A stretch of 64,000 nt of DNA from Paenibacillus sp. FSL H3-0469 (lineage in GTDB: Bacteria; Bacillota; Bacilli; Paenibacillales; Paenibacillaceae), in contig NZ_CP150302.1 of the NCBI RefSeq assembly GCF_038051945.1, positions 5,518,001-5,582,000 on the forward strand, read 5' to 3'. The translations under genes were made by a program, and so were the position numbers. Below the pieces are notes generated by a model that ran no database searches, was not told where the DNA came from, and was given only the letters and a program-made list of their open reading frames with translations. Each line of letters begins with the position of its first letter. The first letter of the stretch is position 1. Below, one piece after another: positions 1 through 6,593 of this stretch.

Positions 1-2
1 AG

Positions 3-68
3 GTCGTGCTGCTGGCCGATGACACGAAGATCAAAGACCCGCAGATTCTGGCGCAGTTGAGCAGCTGA
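3..68 (+). CDS. C-terminal fragment of an unidentified protein
   Basis: An open frame enters from the left edge and stops at TGA 66-68, giving 21 residues (VVLLADDTKIKDPQILAQLS and a final S). A hairpin and a strong terminator follow directly, as expected for the end of a transcription unit. The fragment is too short to assign a family. The frame is supported only by its being open and by the terminator downstream. Confidence 0.55.
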   Translation, partial: VVLLADDTKIKDPQILAQLSS

Positions 69-91
69 GCTGCTGTGCAGTAAGGGTTGAG

Positions 92-156
92 GGCTAAGCG
101 TCTGCTTAGCCAGGAGGTATGGCACCGGTGCTGGATTTCAGCACCGGTGTTTTTTT
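92..156 (+). terminator. Hairpin followed by rho-independent terminator
   Basis: A perfect 8-bp hairpin (GGCTAAGC, loop GTCT, 92-111) precedes a perfect 11-bp stem (CACCGGTGCTG, loop GATTT, 123-149), which runs into seven Ts. The second structure is a classic intrinsic terminator for the gene ending at 68. Confidence 0.85.
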
Positions 157-239
157 GGTGCGGGGGAGAGAAGGTGCCTCTTCTGCTGGGCGAGGGCTCA
201 TGGGCCAAATGTATGCTAAAAACCAAATACATTTTGAGT

Positions 240-560
240 GAGGGGCGCGTGGGCAGAATGTAATCGAAAAACCGATCACATTTTGCTGGTGAGGGGCGCG
301 TGGACCGAATGTAATCGAAAAACCGATCACATTTTGCTGGTGAGGGGCGCGTGGACCGAATGTAATCGAAAAACCGATCACATTTTGCTGGTAAGGGGCG
401 CGTGGACCGATTGTATTCAAAAAACCGATCACATTTTGCTGGTGAGGGGCGCGTGGACCGAATGTAATCGAAAAACCGATCACATTTTGCTGGTAAGGGG
501 CGCGTGGACCGATTGTATTCAAAAAACCGATCACATTTTGCTGGTGAGGGGCGCGTGGAC
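240..560. repeat. 51-bp tandem repeat array, left part (interrupted by the IS)
   Basis: Six complete 51-bp units start at 240, 291, 342, 393, 444 and 495. A seventh starts at 546 and is cut after 15 bp by the insertion sequence. A degenerate unit lies just upstream (about 189-239). Each unit has a GC-rich half (GAGGGGCGCGTGGACCG) and a hairpin core (ATGTAATCG, A-rich loop, CGATCACAT). Units 4 and 6 share the same variants (ATTGTATTC, and AAGGGG for GAGGGG), so units 3-4 and 5-6 look like a duplicated dimer. Because 51 is divisible by three, the array is open in several frames. The repetitive translations are not credible proteins. Confidence 0.92.
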
Positions 561-583
561 GGTAGCGTCAAGAAGTTTGTGTA
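561..583. repeat. Left terminal inverted repeat of the IS256-family element
   Basis: Starts directly after the target duplication with GGTAGCGTCAAG and ends in TTGTGTA. It pairs with the right end at 1951-1973 with about six mismatches over 23 positions. Confidence 0.8.
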
Positions 584-676
584 AAAGAGTAGAAGTACCT
601 CCCCCGGGTTACGGGTTGGGATGTAGTGTTTCTGGGGGGAGAGGGAACCCCGACCCCCAGAAACTGGATTTCTCTG

Positions 677-1870
677 CTATGCCTCTTCCGGTGTGGGCAA
701 AGAGGGGTAGCGTGTTTCGAATAGCTCTTTTAGCTTCTTTTTAACGGCATCCACTCCAAAGCCTTGGGCGACCCGCCCTGCATGACGTTCATTGTATTCC
801 AGCATCTCCAGGTACACGATTTTCTCTGCCGCATCCATGTTTGTCAGACTGTTCATCGGTTTCAGACGCTTGCGGATTTCCTTGTTCATCCGCTCGATGG
901 GGTTCGACGTGTAGATCGCTTTACGGATCGACAGCGGATAGTTGTAGAACGTTAGGAGTGTGGATAACTGTTCCTCCCAGGACCTCATTTCCTTCGGATA
1001 CAGCTTGTTCCACTTCGCTTTGACCGTATCAAAGTTAGCCCGGGCTACCACTTCATCCGGTGCCGTATATACGGTTTTCAACGCCTCCATGACATCGGTT
1101 TTGTGCTCCACCCGAATTTTATGAAACGTGGCCCGCACTTTGTGCACTACGCAATGCTGTACATCCGCCTGAGGATAGGTCTCTTTAAACGCCGCATCCA
1201 GTCCCGGTAGCCCGTCAAACACACCCAGCAGGACTTCCTGCGCTCCGCGTTCGTACAGGTCTTTAAGTACCTCCCGCCAGCCATTCGAACTCTCTTGGCC
1301 ACCCACGTAGAACCCGAGAATTTGACGCTGTCCCTCCTCGTCAATTCCCATCGCAAAGTAGACCACTTCACCACGAACCGTGCCCCGTTTCAGCTTCACG
1401 TACAGCCCATCTAAATAGATCACAGAGTACCGTTTGCTCAGTGGCCGCTTTTGCCACTGGTGGATATCGTCCAGCACTGTAGCCGTAATATTGCTGATCG
1501 TGGTGGGGGAGTAGTGGCTGCCAAACATACTTTCAATGAACCGGGCCACATCCCGCGTACCCATGCCCGATTTATACATTTGGATGACGGCCTCTTCTAA
1601 CCATCCGTCCCGCCGCTGGTACGGCTCAAACAACTGCGTCTGGAAAAGGCTTTGGCGGTCCCGGGGCACCTGAAGATCCTCGATATGGCCGTATTTCGTG
1701 TGTAAATCTCGCGTATAGTAGCCGTTGCGACTATTGCTGGCACCGGCTTCTTCACTGTCCATAAACCCCTGGATTTCGGCGCGCAACAGGCGTTCCATGT
1801 TGTCTTTCACAAAATCTTTAACAAGTTTTTCAAATAGATTATTCAGCGAACTTTCGGGTAAAATATTCAT
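677..1870 (-). CDS. IS256-family (Mutator-type) transposase
   Basis: A DDE transposase of 397 residues, the usual length for the family. The catalytic triad is visible as D154 (IYLDGLYVK), D219 (GVFDGLPGL) and E326 (NPIERMNKEIRKR). The family's conserved C-x2-H (QHCVVHK, C240/H243) sits between the second D and the E. An upstream in-frame ATG at 1957 exists, but the start at 1870 is preceded by AAGGAGG at proper spacing and begins MNILPESSLNNLF. No frameshift or internal stop is present, so the element is probably still active or recently so. Confidence 0.95.
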   Translation of the reverse strand: MNILPESSLNNLFEKLVKDFVKDNMERLLRAEIQGFMDSEEAGASNSRNGYYTRDLHTKYGHIEDLQVPRDRQSLFQTQLFEPYQRRDGWLEEAVIQMYKSGMGTRDVARFIESMFGSHYSPTTISNITATVLDDIHQWQKRPLSKRYSVIYLDGLYVKLKRGTVRGEVVYFAMGIDEEGQRQILGFYVGGQESSNGWREVLKDLYERGAQEVLLGVFDGLPGLDAAFKETYPQADVQHCVVHKVRATFHKIRVEHKTDVMEALKTVYTAPDEVVARANFDTVKAKWNKLYPKEMRSWEEQLSTLLTFYNYPLSIRKAIYTSNPIERMNKEIRKRLKPMNSLTNMDAAEKIVYLEMLEYNERHAGRVAQGFGVDAVKKKLKELFETRYPSLPTPEEA

Positions 1871-1950
1871 TGGTAGGGTTCCTCCTTGGTGGTTTCGCAA
1901 TCCCGAGGATACCCTACTTTTTTGGTGCCTGACTAGGCTCCAAATCTTGG

Positions 1951-1973
1951 TACACAACTTACTTTACGCCATC
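1951..1973. repeat. Right terminal inverted repeat of the IS256-family element
   Basis: Read on the minus strand it begins GATGGCGTAAAG and ends TTGTGTA, matching the left end. The second copy of the target duplication GCGTGGAC follows at 1974-1981. Confidence 0.8.
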
Positions 1974-1981
1974 GCGTGGAC

Positions 1982-2110
1982 CGAATGTAATCGAAAAACC
2001 GACCACATTTTGCTGGCGAGGGGTGTCTGGGCGAAATGTAATCGAAAAACCGACCACGTTTTGCTGGCGAGGGTGCGTTGGCCAGATGATATCTGTCAAT
2101 CGGCCGGACG
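1982..2110. repeat. 51-bp tandem repeat array, right part
   Basis: Bases 1982-2017 complete the unit split by the IS. A full unit follows at 2018-2068, and a decayed one runs to about 2105 (GAGGGTGCGTTGGCCAGATG, then unrelated). These units carry CGACCACAT where the left part has CGATCACAT, so the array was heterogeneous before insertion. From 2110 to the next gene at 2247 no further repeats or clear promoter could be identified. Confidence 0.85.
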
Positions 2111-2246
2111 ATATATTTTTCGCACATGCGCATTTTTTCGCTAAGATTCCTGGACTATTATGCTACGTTTGTAGAATAAAAGGGATGAAAAGCAGGGGAT
2201 CGGTCAGGCTATGGCGAATTTTGGAGGGGAAAGCGAGGAATGAGCA

Positions 2247-4367
2247 ATGAAGAACAGGCTCCGCCAAAATCTGCAGTCGTTGCAAGACGCATACGCCTCC
2301 TTATGCGGATTGACAATTATTATTACCGATCAAGCGGATCAACGGATAACAGAGCCCTCCGGCTTAACCGAGATGGCAGCTCTGTTGTTCGGTTCTCCTT
2401 GTGCAACCGCTGAACATGCAATTGCCAACCTGTTGGAAAAGGTCAGAACGATATCGAAAACCATAGTGTATGAAACCCGCTCCGGGCTGAAAATGCTGAT
2501 TACCTCCATCAGGCTCAGTAAACAAAGGCCCTATTACATTCTGACGGGCGTCTGGGTGGATGGTTGTACGAAGGAGCTGATTACTGCGAGGATTCATGAG
2601 AGCGTTCCCCCGGAGGAATGGGCGGACTGGATGCAGGCGCTGGATAAGGTACCGGTACTGGACCAGGAGGGCGTTGCCAGGATCATTACCCAATTGGATA
2701 TACTGGCTGATACGGTGCAGGCGCTGCTTGAACGGGAGCAGGGGGGAGAATATTCTGCGTATGACCTGCAGCTTTTGAATCTGATCTATCTGCTGGACCC
2801 GGCAAGCCCCGAATGGCTGCAAGGAATACTGGGCATTGTGGTACGCATTCTTGGAGTAGAATTTGCGGGCTATGCCATGAATGCTACAGACGGGGGCCAA
2901 TTCACGGTGGTGGAGACAACCGGGATGCCTAAGGATAACTCCCTGCAGGGGTCTTCTTTTTTTTATGGAGAAGGATTTTTGGGGCAGGTGGGGCTCTCCA
3001 AGCAAATGGGGTATTGGAGAAATGCCGACCGCGATCTCCGGATTTCTTTTTTTGCTGCGCATGGGTTAAGGCCGAAGGTGTTAATCTGCTATCCCATCAA
3101 ATACAAGGACAAGCTGTATGGATTATTGTATGCCGGAGATCCGGCCCGCCCGGAACTGACGGAGGAGCAGGCGGATATGGGTATGCTGGTGGCCTATCAG
3201 CTCGCTGCTTCCATGTATCATATGGAGAGTGAAGCGCTGTATGAACGTCAAAGGAAGAGGCATGATACCTATAAAGAAATTGTCCAAGGGATTCTGGTTA
3301 CTCAGGATAAGGAGGATTACCTGCGGCTGTTCATTGAGTTTTTCCAGCAGCAGCTCGGCAGTCCGTTCATGTGCTTGTTATTACATACGCCTGACGAAGC
3401 CGGACTGAGGATCTATTCTTCCTCTTCCGCCCCGAATGAGCTGTATACCCTTTACGCTGAAGATGCTGAACAGATCTATTTCGCTGATGGGATACCGGGG
3501 TTCAACCTGCTGAACAAGCCTATTCGCCGGGAATGGAAGAGCTGGCAGCTGGTAGAGCACCCAATGGTGTTTGAACAAAGGCTGCTGGGGTTATTTACGG
3601 TCCAGTTCATTGATGAGGGGCAGCGGCGGGAATATGAATCGATTCTTCATATGACCAATGTGCTGCTAGTGACCAAACTGCTTGCACAGCAGCCTCAGGG
3701 CACCCCCTCCGTGACTGACCTTATGAGGCTGCTGCAGGATAATCTGCTGATGCAGCAGCCGGTAGTACATAGCAGAGCTGCGGATATCCGAAGGCTTGCA
3801 CAGGACTTGCTGGAGCCGCTAAATCACTCTGCGGAAGAGATAGAATGGATTGGCCAGGCCGCGCTCCTTGCTCCATATCCTATAGGGCTGCTGATCAAAT
3901 ACCTGGGTGACATTCCTGCTGTATGTGTTCTGCGCCATATGCATTATTACCAGTCGGATTACAATGGGCAGGAGGATATAGGAGAAAGTTCCCACCTGTA
4001 CTTGGCGAAGGTCTTGCTTTTGCTTACGAAGTACACGGAGCAGGGCGGCAGGCAATGGAAGGAAACATTTCCTATACCCGTACCCGAGCCGCTTATGCGT
4101 TCTTTTGAGCAACTGATAGCTCCTCCGACGGTTGCAGCGCAGCAAGAGGGAAGCGTAGGCTTTACTACCCGCGAAAGGGATATCCTCGATGGTCTGCTGA
4201 CGGGCCTCAACAACAAGCAGATTGCGGAGAAGCTGTTTCTCAGTACGCATACTGTCAAGAATCACATCACCAAAATCTACGAGAAGCTTGGTGTACACAG
4301 CAGATCACAAGCTATCTCGCAAATGTATCAGGCCACTGGCAAAAGAGATACTTTAAAAAAGCAATGA
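2247..4367 (+). CDS. LuxR-family transcriptional regulator with sensory and GAF-like domains
   Basis: A 706-residue cytoplasmic regulator. The C-terminus (about 636-690: FTTRERDILDGLLTGLNNKQ then IAEKLFLSTHTVKNH) is a textbook LuxR/GerE helix-turn-helix. The N-terminus (1-150, LQDAYASLCGLTIIITDQ) resembles the PocR-type sensory domain but lacks its usual cysteines. Residues about 180-330 look like a GAF domain, and about 345-480 could be a second degenerate one. GCGAGGA lies 7 nt before the ATG. A terminator overlaps the stop codon, so the gene is transcribed separately from the MCP-CheW-CheA genes just downstream, which makes them candidate targets. The ligand is unknown. Confidence 0.85.
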   Translation: MKNRLRQNLQSLQDAYASLCGLTIIITDQADQRITEPSGLTEMAALLFGSPCATAEHAIANLLEKVRTISKTIVYETRSGLKMLITSIRLSKQRPYYILTGVWVDGCTKELITARIHESVPPEEWADWMQALDKVPVLDQEGVARIITQLDILADTVQALLEREQGGEYSAYDLQLLNLIYLLDPASPEWLQGILGIVVRILGVEFAGYAMNATDGGQFTVVETTGMPKDNSLQGSSFFYGEGFLGQVGLSKQMGYWRNADRDLRISFFAAHGLRPKVLICYPIKYKDKLYGLLYAGDPARPELTEEQADMGMLVAYQLAASMYHMESEALYERQRKRHDTYKEIVQGILVTQDKEDYLRLFIEFFQQQLGSPFMCLLLHTPDEAGLRIYSSSSAPNELYTLYAEDAEQIYFADGIPGFNLLNKPIRREWKSWQLVEHPMVFEQRLLGLFTVQFIDEGQRREYESILHMTNVLLVTKLLAQQPQGTPSVTDLMRLLQDNLLMQQPVVHSRAADIRRLAQDLLEPLNHSAEEIEWIGQAALLAPYPIGLLIKYLGDIPAVCVLRHMHYYQSDYNGQEDIGESSHLYLAKVLLLLTKYTEQGGRQWKETFPIPVPEPLMRSFEQLIAPPTVAAQQEGSVGFTTRERDILDGLLTGLNNKQIAEKLFLSTHTVKNHITKIYEKLGVHSRSQAISQMYQATGKRDTLKKQ

Positions 4368-4400
4368 TTACGCAGGGTGTAAGCGTACATTGCTTTTTTT
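4355..4400 (+). terminator. Terminator overlapping the LuxR-type gene stop codon
   Basis: AAGCAATG pairs with CATTGCTT, extended inside by an imperfect TTACGC/GCGTA, and is followed by a run of Ts. The upstream A-run makes it potentially bidirectional. Confidence 0.75.
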
Positions 4401-4546
4401 GTGCATGAAAGGAAAGAAGGCCTGTAGAAAAAAGGAATATAATGTCGAAACTTAGGAAGCTGTGGCGATAGGCGCAGAGGTCATAAGCTATACATAATAG
4501 GGGAAGCTTTGCAGGCTCGACAAATACATATTGAGGAGTGCTTCAT

Positions 4547-6118
4547 TTGAAACTAAACATCCGCACCAAATTGTTGGGAGGCTTTCTGGTTATTGTAGCG
4601 TTGCTTATATTTATCAGCGGGCTATCGATTATGAAAATGGCGGGCATGAACAGTAACTCTCTACAGATGCAGAGCTACAACTTCCCCGCGCTCGTCAATG
4701 TTGCCGAGATTCGGACGGAGCTGTATAAGCTGCGCGGTGACTTGTTCAAGCTTGTCCTCGAAACCGATGATGCGGTGAAGGAGGAGATTCAGGCAGTTAT
4801 TAAAGCGGATCAGGACAAGATTGCTGACCGCATGAAGGTCTATGGAGAGCTCGCACTGAATGCGGATCAACGGGCTGCGTTAGAGAGCATTAAGCAGAGC
4901 GTGGATAACTATAACCAATCCGTACCCAAAGTCCATGAACTGCTGGATAAAGATCAGAATAAGCAGGCTTACGGCGTCTTGATCGACGCAATACCTGATC
5001 TGCAGAAGGCTCAGGATACCGCTGATCTGGCCGTCAGTAATGTCATCCAAGGCGCAGACGACCGGATTGACTCCACGGTTGCCAGCTTTAATTCCGGAAG
5101 ATTGATGATCCTGGTCATCTCCAGCATTGCCGCAATTGCAGCCGTTGTGCTCGGTGTCGTGATCTCGCAGGGCATCGTCGGTCCGGTATCCAAGCTGCTC
5201 GCTGCCATGGTCCGCATGGCGGATGGAGATCTCAGAGAAGAAATTACCATTAAGAACCGGGATGAGTTCGGCAGACTGGCCGCAGCAGCCAATGAGATGA
5301 TTACCAGTCTGCGCAAGCTGATTGGCGGGACTGTTGAGGCTGCGCAGAGTGTAGCCGCCTCCTCTGAGGAAATATCCGCAACGACTGAAGAAATCGCCAG
5401 CGGCAGCCAATCCCAGGCTCAGGCGGCGCAAAACATCAATCAGCTGGTTCAGGATCTGACCCGGGGCATTGATGAGGTTGCCAAGAATGCCGAACAGGCA
5501 TCGGAGCTGTCCCTGCTGACACGCCAGGGGGCTGAGGAGGGAAGCACTGCGGTAAAAGAATCGGGCCTCGGCATGAGCAATCTGTCGGAGAAGATGGAAC
5601 TGCTTGAGCAGGATTCCCAGAAGATCGGAGAGATTATCGAGGTCATTGATGAGATTGCTGAGCAGACCAATCTGCTGGCGCTCAATGCAGCGATTGAGGC
5701 AGCGCGTGCCGGTGAGCAGGGACGGGGCTTCGCCGTTGTCGCCGATGAGGTCCGTAAGCTGGCTGAACGGAGCAGTGAAGCGACTAAGCAGATTGCCCTG
5801 ATCATCCGGGTGATGCAGCAGAATACGGTTCTGAGTGTGCAGGCTGTTAGTGACGTATCGGCCCTGTCCGAGCGTACAGAGCGGCTGATCGACGGTATCG
5901 TTACCCGTGTCAATGATACTGCCCAGCAGATTACAGGCATCGCTGCGGCTTGTGAGGAACAGGCGGCGCAGACGAACGAGGTACTGCTGTCGATTGAGGC
6001 TATAGCGGCCGGAAGCCAGGAATCCGCAGCGGCAGCAGAGGAGACAGCCTCCTCTTCACAAATGCTTGCCTCCTTGGCGGATGAACTGAATAGCTCTGTC
6101 TCGGTGTTCAGATTGTAA
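4547..6118 (+). CDS. Methyl-accepting chemotaxis protein
   Basis: A membrane chemoreceptor of about 523 residues. It has an N-terminal membrane helix (LLGGFLVIVALLIFISGL), an extracytoplasmic four-helix-bundle region of about 145 residues, a second membrane helix (ILVISSIAAIAAVVLGVVI), a HAMP linker and a long cytoplasmic signalling coiled coil. The conserved hairpin tip is EQTNLLALNAAIEAARAGEQ. GAGGAG at 4533-4538 fits TTG 4547 (8-nt spacing, protein begins MKLNIRTKL) better than the GTG at 4538, which overlaps that site. It is the first gene of an MCP-CheW-CheA operon. No CheR, CheB or CheY gene is nearby. Confidence 0.93.
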   Translation: MKLNIRTKLLGGFLVIVALLIFISGLSIMKMAGMNSNSLQMQSYNFPALVNVAEIRTELYKLRGDLFKLVLETDDAVKEEIQAVIKADQDKIADRMKVYGELALNADQRAALESIKQSVDNYNQSVPKVHELLDKDQNKQAYGVLIDAIPDLQKAQDTADLAVSNVIQGADDRIDSTVASFNSGRLMILVISSIAAIAAVVLGVVISQGIVGPVSKLLAAMVRMADGDLREEITIKNRDEFGRLAAAANEMITSLRKLIGGTVEAAQSVAASSEEISATTEEIASGSQSQAQAAQNINQLVQDLTRGIDEVAKNAEQASELSLLTRQGAEEGSTAVKESGLGMSNLSEKMELLEQDSQKIGEIIEVIDEIAEQTNLLALNAAIEAARAGEQGRGFAVVADEVRKLAERSSEATKQIALIIRVMQQNTVLSVQAVSDVSALSERTERLIDGIVTRVNDTAQQITGIAAACEEQAAQTNEVLLSIEAIAAGSQESAAAAEETASSSQMLASLADELNSSVSVFRL

Positions 6119-6132
6119 GGGGGGAGTAAGTT

Positions 6133-6561
6133 ATGCTGGCTGCACGAACGGAGCAGTACATCATATTCCGGCTGGTACAGGAGAAGCTGGCCATCGATAT
6201 TCGGGAGATTGACGAGATTATTAAGATGGAGCCTGTCACGGCTGTGCCTAACAGCAAGTCTTTTATTAAGGGCGTTATTAATTTACGCGGTAAAATTATA
6301 CCGGTGATCAGTCTGTGCAGGAGGTTTGGACTTGCAGAATCTCCACCGGATACCCGCTCTAGGATCATTGTGGTGCATTACCGGCAGGAGGCCATAGGCA
6401 TTATGGTGGATTCCGTAGAGAAGGTGGCTTCCTTCCAGCAGGTGGAGCCTCCTCCGGAAGCTCATGAAATGCAGGGAGTGCAGTACATGGACGGAATCGG
6501 AAAGTGCCCTGAGGAGCTGATCAGCATTCTGAACATTGGGCGTGTGCTAAGTGACGGGTGA
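6133..6561 (+). CDS. CheW-type chemotaxis coupling protein
   Basis: A 142-residue single CheW domain (EQYIIFRLVQEKLAIDIREI, later VINLRGKIIPVISLCRRFGL). CheW couples receptor tips to the CheA kinase in the cytoplasmic array. A purine-rich site (AAGGGGGGAG) lies before the ATG, 15 bp after the receptor gene, and CheA follows after 32 bp, so the three genes are one operon. The NLRGKIIPV core is intact. Confidence 0.93.
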   Translation: MLAARTEQYIIFRLVQEKLAIDIREIDEIIKMEPVTAVPNSKSFIKGVINLRGKIIPVISLCRRFGLAESPPDTRSRIIVVHYRQEAIGIMVDSVEKVASFQQVEPPPEAHEMQGVQYMDGIGKCPEELISILNIGRVLSDG

Positions 6562-6593
6562 AGGCTAACGCATGAAGGAGGAGAGGAGAACAG

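Larger units (their letters stand above)
561..1973 (-). mobile_element. IS256-family insertion sequence (1413 bp) with 8-bp target duplication
   Basis: The element carries one transposase gene on the minus strand. Its ends are imperfect terminal inverted repeats of about 23 bp that share the words GCGT, AAG and TTGTGTA (561-583 against 1951-1973, about 17 of 23 positions matching). It is flanked by an 8-bp direct repeat, GCGTGGAC, at 553-560 and 1974-1981. Removing the element and one duplicate rejoins 546-560 with 1982-2017 into an exact 51-bp unit of the surrounding array, which proves the insertion site. Length, repeat ends and 8-bp duplication all fit IS256-family behaviour. Gene and ends look intact. 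Confidence 0.93.

Noticed and set aside
240..560. CRISPR-like array
   Set aside because: Whole units are repeated without unique spacers and no cas genes are present.
238..744. Long open frames with a 17-residue repeat (RGAWTECNRKTDHILLV type) on both strands
   Set aside because: They arise because the 51-bp tandem unit is a multiple of three. They run into the IS element, have no ribosome binding site, and the same repeat elsewhere (60.8 kb) is not coding.
4438..4546. Riboswitch or sigma-D promoter upstream of the MCP gene
   Set aside because: A TATAAT (4438-4443) and a weak GTCGA/TCGAC pairing are visible, but there is no matching -35, no TAAA-N15-GCCGATAT pattern and no conserved c-di-GMP aptamer sequence.
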